From an uncultured Mucilaginibacter sp. (lineage in GTDB: Bacteria; Bacteroidota; Bacteroidia; Sphingobacteriales; Sphingobacteriaceae), in NCBI RefSeq assembly GCF_903893715.1, contig NZ_CAITNG010000059.1:1-32881 (forward strand): a stretch of DNA of 32,881 nucleotides, in the 5' to 3' direction. Positions within the stretch are counted from its first letter, which is position 1, and the number at the start of each line of letters is the position of its first letter. The translations under genes were made by a program, and so were the position numbers. The notes beneath the pieces are model-generated. The model did no database searches. It saw nothing but the letters and a program-made list of their open reading frames with translations, and had not been told where the DNA came from. Shown one piece after another: positions 1-6,439 of the stretch.

Positions 1-336
1 CCCGCAAAGGAAAACATCAGTTTCGACCAGTTTGCAGCGATGGATGTGCGTGTAGGCACCATACTGACAGCCGAAAAGGTGGCTAAAACCAAAAAGCTGA
101 TGAAACTCACGATTGATACAGGTATCGACCAGCGCACTGTGGTATCGGGCATTGCCGAACATTTCGAACCCGAGGGCATCATAGGCCAGCAGGTAAGTAT
201 ATTGGTAAACCTGGAGCCAAGGGAAATAAAAGGCATCCTGTCGCAAGGAATGATATTAATGGCCGAGGACGCCGAAGGCAAACTGACGTTTGCAGCACCG
301 GTAAATTGGATGCCCAATGGTTCGGTTGTGAGATAA
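1..336 (+). CDS. metG: Methionyl-tRNA synthetase, C-terminal tRNA-binding domain (partial, 5' end outside window)
   Basis: The frame is open from the first base and ends at TAA 334-336, giving the last 111 residues of a longer protein. The segment is an EMAP-II/CsaA-like OB-fold tRNA-binding domain: it opens with ISFDQFAAMDVRVGTI, continues with a VVSGIAEHF stretch and a NLEPREIKGILSQGMILMA stretch, and closes with PNGSVVR. In many bacteria, and typically in Bacteroidota, this domain is the C-terminal dimerisation and tRNA-binding appendage of methionyl-tRNA synthetase, which charges initiator and elongator tRNA-Met in the cytoplasm. A free-standing CsaA-like protein starting at the ATG at 40 is possible. 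However, the frame runs upstream without a stop, and the lead-in before the domain is what the synthetase normally has. Confidence 0.88.
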   Translation, partial: PAKENISFDQFAAMDVRVGTILTAEKVAKTKKLMKLTIDTGIDQRTVVSGIAEHFEPEGIIGQQVSILVNLEPREIKGILSQGMILMAEDAEGKLTFAAPVNWMPNGSVVR

Positions 337-342
337 TTTTTC

Positions 343-429
343 AATGTGCAAATGGGTAGATGTGCGTATGTGCAAATGACTTGTATCTTAATTTTACACA
401 TTCGCCAATAATTCGCACATTTGCACATT
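343..429. repeat. Intergenic inverted repeat built from ATGTGCAAATG units
   Basis: AATGTGCAAATG at 343-354 has its exact reverse complement at 418-429. A second direct copy, ATGTGCAAATG, lies at 368-378. ATGTGCG at 360-366 is mirrored by CGCACAT at 414-420. The whole stretch can fold into a long imperfect hairpin downstream of metG. It may act as a terminator or be one copy of a dispersed intergenic repeat. No run of T follows the 3' arm. Confidence 0.6.
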
Positions 430-450
430 CAATAATTCGTATATTGATAT

Positions 451-522
451 GGTCCCGTAGTTCAACGGATAGAATAGAAGTTTCCTAAACTTTAGATATG
501 AGTTCGATTCTCGTCGGGACCA
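451..522 (+). tRNA. tRNA-Arg (anticodon CCU)
   Basis: A full cloverleaf can be drawn. The acceptor stem pairs GGTCCCG (451-457) with CGGGACC (515-521), and the discriminator base is A522. The D stem is 460-463 with 472-475. The anticodon stem is 477-481 with 489-493, around the loop TTCCTAA, which places anticodon CCT at 484-486 (reads AGG). The variable loop is 4 nt. The T stem is 498-502 with 510-514 around TTCGATT. CCA is not encoded; CT follows. The gene stands alone on the plus strand. Confidence 0.93.
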
Positions 523-529
523 CTAGTAG

Positions 530-555
530 GCCAACAATTATGAGTAATTGTTGGC
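530..555 (+). terminator. Perfect 11-bp hairpin after tRNA-Arg
   Basis: GCCAACAATTA (530-540) and TAATTGTTGGC (545-555) are exact reverse complements around the loop TGAG. The hairpin starts 8 nt after the tRNA. It is followed by TTATTGTGTATT rather than a clean T tract, so it is a probable but not classical intrinsic terminator. It also lies downstream of the convergent hypC end and could serve both strands. Confidence 0.6.
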
Positions 556-613
556 TTATTGTGTATTGGGGGATAAAATGGTCGCAACTGTTTTAAGGGT
601 CCGAACGACAAAA

Positions 614-880
614 TCATAAGTTAAGGGGCGTTCCAATACCCAGCTCCTCCACCTCGCCCATATCCTTCAAATAGTTGAATACCTTGATGGCTTCTTCTTC
701 ATCTACTTTGCCTATAGCCACGCCCACGTGTACCAATACGTAATCGCCTATTTGCGCGTCGGGCACCATACACAGGTTTATTTCCTTTTGTATGCCGCCA
801 AACGAAACTTTGGCCGTTCTGAAAACATCGTCCAACTGGGCGGTGATTTCGATGATTTTACCGGGGATTGCGAGGCACAT
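614..880 (-). CDS. hypC: [NiFe] hydrogenase assembly chaperone HypC
   Basis: This 88-residue protein begins MCLAIPGKI, the hallmark of HypC/HybG/HupF chaperones. After removal of Met, Cys2 is the residue that binds the iron centre and the hydrogenase large-subunit precursor. HypC works with HypD as scaffold for building Fe(CN)2CO, then carries that group to the large subunit (HyaB here). Length and the single OB-like fold are normal for the family. It is the last gene of the leftward hypA-hypB-hypC operon and starts 12 bp after hypB ends. The tail, about 20 residues past the conserved core, is Glu-rich and of no known role. Assignment is secure; which large subunit it serves is inferred from the neighbourhood. 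Confidence 0.95.
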   Translation of the reverse strand: MCLAIPGKIIEITAQLDDVFRTAKVSFGGIQKEINLCMVPDAQIGDYVLVHVGVAIGKVDEEEAIKVFNYLKDMGEVEELGIGTPLNL

Positions 881-892
881 GCTACGTTTTTT

Positions 893-1708
893 TTAAACCG
901 TTTCAGGCTGTAATATTTTTGATTTAAGCCAACCATACCATTCTTGCAGGCCTTGGCCGCTGGTACAACTTACTTCGATGATTTCGAGCTGATGGTTCAC
1001 CTTTTTGGCATTGGCTTTTACCTTTTCAATATCAAAGGGTACATAAGGCAACAGGTCGATTTTGTTGATGACGCACAAAGTCGAAGAATGGAACATATCC
1101 GGGTATTTTAGGGGCTTGTCATCGCCCTCGGTAACACTGATGATGACCACGCGCTCTTTTTCGCCCAAATCGAACATGGCGGGGCAAACCAAGTTGCCCA
1201 CATTTTCGATAAACAAAACCGAGTTTTCTTTAGGCTTCAACCCTTGCATGGCGTGCAATATCATATGCGAATCCAGGTGGCAGCCTTTGCCTGTATTGAT
1301 TTGGGTAACGCTGGTGCCTGTGGCGTAAATGCGGTCAGCATCGTTGCTGGTTTGCTGATCGCCTTCAATTACGGCAAACTCCAGCTGGCCTTTCAAATCC
1401 TTCAGGGTTCGTTCCAATAATGTGGTTTTCCCTGATCCCGGCGAACTAACAAGGTTTAAAGCCAATATGTTTTTGGCATCAAAATAACCCCGGTTCCTTT
1501 GGGCCAGTAAGTTGTTTTGGTGCAGCACGTCCTGCTCAACATCCACCACGGTTTTTGGGTGCGGATGCGGGTGGTCATGGTCATGCGGATGGTCATGTGT
1601 ATACCCGTGGTTATGTACATGCGGATGACTGTGTGTATGTTCGTCATCCTTGTCCCGTAATTTATAAGTGGTTTTGCTGCCCGAATCGCAGCCACATGTT
1701 GCGCACAT
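893..1708 (-). CDS. hypB: Hydrogenase nickel-insertion GTPase HypB with His-rich N-terminus
   Basis: HypB is the GTPase that, with HypA, delivers nickel to the large-subunit precursor. This 271-residue protein has the N-terminal CxxCGC nickel site (Cys2, Cys5, Cys7). A metal-binding stretch follows at residues 24-50 that contains 13 histidines, mostly at alternate positions. The SIMIBI-class GTPase domain has the P-loop SSPGSGKT (88-95), the second metal site GKGCHLD (Cys143, His144), a further site residue in NVGNLVCPA (Cys175), and the guanine-specificity motif NKID (215-218). The combination of both high-affinity Cys site and His-rich stretch resembles nickel-storing HypB/nickelin proteins. 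It lies between hypA (30 bp upstream) and hypC (12 bp downstream) in one operon. Assignment is firm. Confidence 0.96.
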   Translation of the reverse strand: MCATCGCDSGSKTTYKLRDKDDEHTHSHPHVHNHGYTHDHPHDHDHPHPHPKTVVDVEQDVLHQNNLLAQRNRGYFDAKNILALNLVSSPGSGKTTLLERTLKDLKGQLEFAVIEGDQQTSNDADRIYATGTSVTQINTGKGCHLDSHMILHAMQGLKPKENSVLFIENVGNLVCPAMFDLGEKERVVIISVTEGDDKPLKYPDMFHSSTLCVINKIDLLPYVPFDIEKVKANAKKVNHQLEIIEVSCTSGQGLQEWYGWLKSKILQPETV

Positions 1709-1738
1709 AATAATTGTTTTTAATGTTGTTTGTCTATT

Positions 1739-2080
1739 TCACGAAACCACCAACGATTTCACTTTCAATTCTTTACCTTGTAAAATGTATAACAAATGCT
1801 CGCCGCAAACGGGGCAGGCATCGTAATATTTCTCTATGGCAAATTCGGCGTCGCAGTCAATGCAATGGGCTTTGGCCGCAATACGGTTTACTTTTTTTTC
1901 GGCCCCTTCCAGCATAGTTTGTTTAACGGCGCCGGTCCAGGCAAAATCCAGGGCATCCATTTCTATCCCGCTCATGGTACCAATGTCGAGTTCTATTTCG
2001 TCGATAACTGTAGCATGGGCAGCCCTTGCCTGCTGCTCGGCAATATTAATTATGCTCATTACTATCGAAAGTTCATGCAT
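1739..2080 (-). CDS. hypA: Hydrogenase nickel metallochaperone HypA
   Basis: HypA is the nickel-binding partner of HypB. The 113-residue protein starts at the ATG whose product begins MHELSI, where His2 is the universal nickel ligand. A longer frame opening at TTG 2104 was not used because it would bury His2. The structural zinc site is seen as Cys73-x2-Cys76 and Cys89-x2-Cys92. Size and layout match canonical HypA. It is the first gene of the leftward hypA-hypB-hypC operon, divergent from hyaA, with about 210 bp of shared control DNA. No strong Shine-Dalgarno is visible, as is common in Bacteroidota. The gene is intact and nothing unusual is seen. Confidence 0.95.
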   Translation of the reverse strand: MHELSIVMSIINIAEQQARAAHATVIDEIELDIGTMSGIEMDALDFAWTGAVKQTMLEGAEKKVNRIAAKAHCIDCDAEFAIEKYYDACPVCGEHLLYILQGKELKVKSLVVS

Positions 2081-2101
2081 GGGATGCAGGTTTTGGTACT
2101 C

Positions 2102-2109
2102 CAAATTTA
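2102..2109 (-). promoter_or_regulatory. Putative -7 element for hypABC (TAAATTTG)
   Basis: On the minus strand this 8-mer matches the Bacteroidota -7 consensus TAnnTTTG, 21 bp upstream of the hypA ATG. Transcription would start near 2098. No TTG-type -33 element is visible at the usual spacing, which fits a promoter that needs an activator. Confidence 0.45.
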
Positions 2110-2130
2110 TCCCTAACGCCGCGATGGCGA

Positions 2131-2146
2131 TGTGATATTGGTCACA
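2131..2146. promoter_or_regulatory. Crp/Fnr-type palindrome 1 (TGTGATATTGGTCACA)
   Basis: The site has arms TGTGA and TCACA separated by 6 bp, the classical Crp-family core. Its centre (2138.5) is about 40 bp upstream of the start predicted for hypABC, close to the -41.5 position typical of class II activation. The regulator is not encoded in the window. Confidence 0.55.
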
Positions 2147-2193
2147 TTATAAAATCACATTCGTTATAATTCCGCACCTACAAAAAAGACCGA

Positions 2194-2209
2194 AGTGACA
2201 ACTGTCACG
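2194..2209. promoter_or_regulatory. Crp/Fnr-type palindrome 2 (AGTGACAACTGTCACG)
   Basis: The perfect 12-base inverted repeat GTGACA-AC-TGTCAC lies inside this 16-mer and shares GTGA-N6-TCAC with site 1. The two centres are 63 bp apart. The centre (2201.5) is about 62 bp upstream of the start predicted for hyaA, near the -61.5 position of class I activation. Confidence 0.55.
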
Positions 2210-2252
2210 ATTTTAGATGATGGTAAGGGGTCTTAATCATCTTTTAGGGGGA

Positions 2253-2260
2253 TAATTTTG
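2253..2260 (+). promoter_or_regulatory. Putative -7 element for the hya operon (TAATTTTG)
   Basis: This is an exact match to TAnnTTTG, 32 bp upstream of the hyaA start. It predicts transcription from about 2263. As on the other strand, no convincing -33 TTG element is seen. Confidence 0.45.
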
Positions 2261-2292
2261 ATTCACTAATTCCAAACCTAAAAATTGCCATC

Positions 2293-3420
2293 ATGAACAA
2301 AGACAATGCCTTAACGGAACAACCTACTTATTATGAAGAGGTTGTGAACAAGGGTTACTCCCGCCGTGATTTCGTAAAATTTGTAAGCATCATGACTGCC
2401 TTTATAGGCTTAGAGCAATCGGCCATAGGGCAGGTTGCTAAAGCCCTCGAGACAATGCCACGCATGCCGGTTATCTGGCTACATTTCCAGGAATGTACCT
2501 GCTGCAGCGAAAGCTTTATCCGCTCATCGCACCCTATAGTGGCGGATATACTATTGGATAAAATTTCACTCGACTATACCGAAACGCTGATGGCCGCATC
2601 GGGCACACAAGCCGAAGCCGCCCTGCGCAACACCATGGCCAAATACAAAGGCAAATACCTGCTATGTGTTGAAGGCAGTGTACCACTGGGTGCCGATGGC
2701 GTTTATTGTATGATTGGCGGCAAAACATCGCTGCAAATACTCGAAGAAGTTGCGGAAGGTGCCGCGGCTATTATTGCATGGGGTAGCTGCGCAAGCAACG
2801 GTTGCGTGCAATCGGCCAAGCCGAACCCTACCCAGGCAACGCCTATCCATAAAATCATCAAAAACAAACCAATTATAAAAGTACCGGGCTGCCCTCCGAT
2901 TGGCGAAGTAATGGCCGGGGTAATTGTACACTATTTAACTTTTGGCCGTATACCCGAATTAGACAGGCTGGGCCGTCCGAAAGCATTTTACAACAAACGC
3001 GTTCACGATACCTGCTACCGTCGTCCGTTTTACGATGCCGGCTTGTTTGTGGAAACCTTTGATGATGAAAATGCAAAAAAAGGTTACTGCTTATACAAAG
3101 TTGGCTGCAAAGGCCCAACAACCTACAACGCTTGCGCCGTTACCAAATGGAATGGCGGTACCAGTTTCCCCATACAAGCAGGACACCCCTGCATTGGCTG
3201 TAGCGAAGAGAATTTTTGGGACAATGGCAGGTTGTACGACAGGGCCTCTGTCTTCAGCGGATTTGGCATCGAATCGAGCGCCGATGATTTGGGCAAAATT
3301 GCACTGGGCGGCACCCTTGCCGCGGTAGCGGTACATGCGGTGGCAACCAATATCGGTAAATCGAAACTGATACACGAGCACGAAGCTGAAGGCAAAGAGA
3401 GCGAAAAGGAATTAGAATAA
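2293..3420 (+). CDS. hyaA: [NiFe] hydrogenase small subunit, oxygen-tolerant group 1d type
   Basis: This is the electron-transfer subunit of a membrane-bound H2-uptake hydrogenase (375 aa). A twin-arginine export motif (YSRRDFVKF, Arg24-Arg25) is followed by a hydrophobic segment. The proximal-cluster ligands are Cys68, Cys70, Cys71, Cys166, Cys171 and Cys200. These are six cysteines, not the usual four, as in the [4Fe-3S] cluster of Ralstonia HoxK and E. coli Hyd-1. The distal cluster has His238, Cys241, Cys266 and Cys272; the medial [3Fe-4S] has Cys281, Cys300 and Cys303. A C-terminal hydrophobic helix (about 333-355) anchors the protein by the cytochrome b. Motifs such as WGSCAS and PNPTQATP are strikingly HoxK-like. 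It is the first gene of the hya-hyp operon, 30 bp before hyaB. The charged tail after the anchor is Glu/Lys-rich. Confidence 0.96.
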   Translation: MNKDNALTEQPTYYEEVVNKGYSRRDFVKFVSIMTAFIGLEQSAIGQVAKALETMPRMPVIWLHFQECTCCSESFIRSSHPIVADILLDKISLDYTETLMAASGTQAEAALRNTMAKYKGKYLLCVEGSVPLGADGVYCMIGGKTSLQILEEVAEGAAAIIAWGSCASNGCVQSAKPNPTQATPIHKIIKNKPIIKVPGCPPIGEVMAGVIVHYLTFGRIPELDRLGRPKAFYNKRVHDTCYRRPFYDAGLFVETFDDENAKKGYCLYKVGCKGPTTYNACAVTKWNGGTSFPIQAGHPCIGCSEENFWDNGRLYDRASVFSGFGIESSADDLGKIALGGTLAAVAVHAVATNIGKSKLIHEHEAEGKESEKELE

Positions 3421-3450
3421 CATACCTATCACAGTATAATTCATATTATC

Positions 3451-5175
3451 ATGAGTAAACGAATTGTTGTTGACCCCATCACCAGGATTGAAGGTCATTT
3501 ACGTATAGAAGCAGATATCGAGAATGGCAAAATTAAGGATGCCTACAGCAGCGGCACCATGGTGCGCCTGCTGGAAGAAATATTGCGCGGCCGCGACCCT
3601 AAAGATGCATGGGCATTTGTAGGCCGGGTTTGCGGGGTGTGTACCTCCATCCACTCGCTCACTTCGGTGCGCTGTGTGGAAGACGCGCTGGATATCACCA
3701 TCCCGCCTAATGCCGAAATGGTACGTAACATTATGTTTTGTACCCAATACATTCACGACCACGTAGTGCACTTTTACCACCTGCACGCCATGGATTGGGT
3801 GGATGTAGTGAATGCCCTAAAGGCCGACCCTAAAAAAACATCCGAACTGGCCCAAAGCATTTCCAAATGGCCAAAAAGCTCGCCCGGCTATTTTAGCGAT
3901 ATACAAACCCGCATAAAAAAGTTTGTCGATAGTGGTCAGTTGGGTATCTTCTCTAACGGTTACTGGGGCCACCCCGCCTATAAACTTCCTGCCGAAGTAA
4001 ACCTCATCGGCCTGGCCCACTACCTCGAAGCGCTGGAATGGCAAAAGGAAATTGTGAAGGTGCATGCCATTTTTGGTGGTAAAAACCCCCACCCAAATTA
4101 TCTGGTGGGCGGTATGGCCTGCGCTATTAGTCTGGACGATGTGAGCATGATTAATGCCGAACGTTTAGCCTACGTAGGCCAGTTGTTAAAAGACGGTAAA
4201 GAGTTTGTTGAACAGGTGTACATACCCGATTTGATGGCTATCGCTTCGTTTTATAAAGATTGGGGCGCAATTGGCGGCGGATTGGGTAATTACATTGTTT
4301 ACGGCGATTTGCCAACAAATGGTTATCGCGACCCATCGAGCTATAAGTTTCCGGGAGGCGCTATCTTGAACAAGGACATCAGCAAAATATACGATGTTGA
4401 CCTGAAGAAAGACGACGAAGTGCAGGAGTACATCACCCACTCGTGGTATGAATATGCCGGCGGCGACGACAAAGGCCTGCACCCTTGGAAAGGCGAAAGC
4501 AAAATAAACTATACCGGTCCAAAACCACCGTTCGAGCATTTAAATACCGATGGTAAATACAGCTACCTGAAAACACCACGCTGGAAAGGCCACGCCATGG
4601 AAGTTGGTCCGCTGGCCCGTGTATTGGTAGGCTACGCCCGCGGTAGGGAAGATTTTAAAGAAGTGGTTGACAAAGCCCTAAAAGACCTGGACATACCGGT
4701 TGCAGCCCTGTTCTCCACACTGGGCCGTACGGCAGCCCGTGGTTTGGAAAGCTTGTTGACCGCGCAATGGGGCCTTGAGTTTTACGATAAACTGATAGCC
4801 AACATCAAAGCCGGCGATACCCGCATGGCCGATATGAGCAAGTTCGACCCGGCCACATGGCCTTCATCGGCGTTTGGCGTTGGGCATACCGAAGCACCAC
4901 GCGGCGCATTGGCCCACTGGATCAACATCCAGGACCAAAAAATAGCCAATTATCAGCTGGTAGTACCCACAACCTGGAATGCATCGCCGCGCGACCACAA
5001 CGGGCAAATGTCGGCCTACGAAGCTGCTTTGGTGGGCACACCCGTTGCCGACGAGACACAGCCGCTTGAGATTTTGAGGACCGTACACAGCTTTGACCCT
5101 TGTATGGCCTGCAGTGTGCATTTGTACGACGAACATGGAAACACCATCAGTAGGGTAAGCGTATTGGGCGATTAA
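3451..5175 (+). CDS. hyaB: [NiFe] hydrogenase large (catalytic) subunit
   Basis: This 574-residue protein holds the NiFe active site that splits H2. The N-terminal L1 motif is RVCGVCTSIHS with Cys61 and Cys64. The C-terminal L2 motif is DPCMACSVH with Cys551 and Cys554. Cleavage after His557 would remove a 17-residue extension once nickel is in place; the protease is probably HyaD, three genes on. It has no signal peptide and would be exported by riding with the Tat signal of HyaA. The length matches group 1 enzymes (about 570-620 aa). No selenocysteine is implied, as all four ligands are Cys codons. It lies between hyaA and the cytochrome b gene with 30-bp and 17-bp gaps. Assignment is firm. 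Confidence 0.97.
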   Translation: MSKRIVVDPITRIEGHLRIEADIENGKIKDAYSSGTMVRLLEEILRGRDPKDAWAFVGRVCGVCTSIHSLTSVRCVEDALDITIPPNAEMVRNIMFCTQYIHDHVVHFYHLHAMDWVDVVNALKADPKKTSELAQSISKWPKSSPGYFSDIQTRIKKFVDSGQLGIFSNGYWGHPAYKLPAEVNLIGLAHYLEALEWQKEIVKVHAIFGGKNPHPNYLVGGMACAISLDDVSMINAERLAYVGQLLKDGKEFVEQVYIPDLMAIASFYKDWGAIGGGLGNYIVYGDLPTNGYRDPSSYKFPGGAILNKDISKIYDVDLKKDDEVQEYITHSWYEYAGGDDKGLHPWKGESKINYTGPKPPFEHLNTDGKYSYLKTPRWKGHAMEVGPLARVLVGYARGREDFKEVVDKALKDLDIPVAALFSTLGRTAARGLESLLTAQWGLEFYDKLIANIKAGDTRMADMSKFDPATWPSSAFGVGHTEAPRGALAHWINIQDQKIANYQLVVPTTWNASPRDHNGQMSAYEAALVGTPVADETQPLEILRTVHSFDPCMACSVHLYDEHGNTISRVSVLGD

Positions 5176-5192
5176 CATATAAAATTAAAACA

Positions 5193-5945
5193 ATGGCAAA
5201 TAAATATTTACATATCCCCCGTTTAAGGCGGGTATATGTGTGGGAATTGCCGGTAAGGTTTTACCACTGGTTGAATGCTGCGGTTATTATCGCTTTAATT
5301 ATTACAGGCTTTTATATCTCGAACCCGCTGGCGCTCATGAGCAACAAAGATGCTTCGCACCAATACATTATGGGTTGGGTAAGATATATCCACTTCGCTG
5401 CGGCGTACCTGTTCTTTTTCAATTTCCTGTTCCGGCTGTATTGGGGTTTTGTAGGTAACAAATACGCCAACTGGAAACAGTTTATCCCTACATCCAAAAG
5501 GTTTTTTCAGGAAATGTGGAAAGTATTCAAAATTGATATCCTGATGCTAAAAAAGAACGGCCAGCAGCAGGATCATTTAAGTATAGGCCACAATGCCATG
5601 GCGGGTTTTATTTACTTTTTAACCTTCCTCGCTTTTTTGGTGCAATGCCTTACAGGTTTCGGTTTGTATGCGGGCATGTCTACATGGTGGCTTCCCCGGT
5701 TGTTTGCCTGGGTACCGGCCATTATGGGTGGCGATATCATTACCCGGCAGGTACACCATTGGTCAATGTGGTTCTTTATCCTGTTCGCGGTGATACACGT
5801 TTACCTGGTGTTTTATCATGACTATGTTGAAGGCCGCGGCGAAATAAGCAGCATGGGCGGCGGATGGAAGTTTATTGAAGAAGACGTATTTAAAAAGAAC
5901 CTGCACCAAACCCCTAATCCCGAAAAAACAAATGACAAAAAATAA
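5193..5945 (+). CDS. hyaC: Ni/Fe-hydrogenase b-type cytochrome subunit
   Basis: This 250-residue integral membrane cytochrome of the HyaC/HoxZ/HupC family anchors the hydrogenase and passes electrons from the distal FeS cluster to the quinone pool. Four hydrophobic helices can be seen, roughly at residues 28-46, 64-84, 136-158 and 190-210. Candidate haem ligands are His25, His67, His188 or His189, and His202. The HHW segment before the last helix is typical. The protein ends in a soluble Lys/Pro-rich tail of about 30 residues. Its 3' end overlaps the start of hyaD by 14 bp, which implies coupled translation. The presence of this subunit argues that the enzyme feeds the respiratory chain rather than acting as a soluble or sensory hydrogenase. 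Confidence 0.94.
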   Translation: MANKYLHIPRLRRVYVWELPVRFYHWLNAAVIIALIITGFYISNPLALMSNKDASHQYIMGWVRYIHFAAAYLFFFNFLFRLYWGFVGNKYANWKQFIPTSKRFFQEMWKVFKIDILMLKKNGQQQDHLSIGHNAMAGFIYFLTFLAFLVQCLTGFGLYAGMSTWWLPRLFAWVPAIMGGDIITRQVHHWSMWFFILFAVIHVYLVFYHDYVEGRGEISSMGGGWKFIEEDVFKKNLHQTPNPEKTNDKK

Positions 5946-6426
5946 GCGGACCCTGATTATGGGGATAGGCAACTACTTAATGGGTGATGAGGGCATTGGT
6001 GTGCACATTGCCAACCTGCTTGAACAAGAACAATTGCCCGAAGGTGTGGATGTTTTAGACGGTGGCACAGGCGGTTTTTACCTGCTGGAGTATTTTGAGA
6101 TGTACGACCATGTGATACTGGTTGACGCCACATTGGATGGTAACGAAACCGGTACCATACGATTGATAAAACCGCGCTTTGCGCAGGATTTTCCACCGGC
6201 CATGAGCACACATGATATTGGCCTGAAGGATTTGGTGAGCGCGCTGCAGGTATTGGGGAAAATGCCCGAGATAGACCTTTTTGTGGTAAGCATCGCTTCC
6301 GTTCAGCAACAGGGTATTGAGCTTACGCCTGAAATTGAGAGCATCGTGCCCCATTTAATTGACGAGATAAAAAGCCTGCTGGTTAAAATCGGTTTACCCG
6401 AAATTGAACCGCATTTGATAACGTGA
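5932..6426 (+). CDS. hyaD: Hydrogenase maturation endopeptidase (HyaD/HoxM/HupD family)
   Basis: This protease trims the C-terminal peptide of the large subunit after nickel insertion. From ATG 5932 it is 164 residues long. It shows the family motif MGIGNYLMGDEGIGVHI and the candidate nickel-sensing residues Glu20, Asp65 (VDAT) and His94 (STHDIGLKD), equivalent by alignment in mind to Glu16, Asp62 and His93 of HybD. A longer in-frame opening from 5875 exists but would extend deep into hyaC and lacks family similarity, so the ATG just ahead of the conserved core was chosen. It overlaps hyaC by 14 bp and is followed by hypF after 13 bp. The substrate HyaB is encoded in the same operon. Confidence 0.93.
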   Translation: MTKNKRTLIMGIGNYLMGDEGIGVHIANLLEQEQLPEGVDVLDGGTGGFYLLEYFEMYDHVILVDATLDGNETGTIRLIKPRFAQDFPPAMSTHDIGLKDLVSALQVLGKMPEIDLFVVSIASVQQQGIELTPEIESIVPHLIDEIKSLLVKIGLPEIEPHLIT

Positions 6427-6439
6427 TTTAGCCATATAT

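Noticed and set aside
5095..5130. Selenocysteine variant of the hydrogenase L2 motif
   Set aside because: Both active-site positions in DPCMACSVH are normal Cys codons; there is no in-frame TGA.
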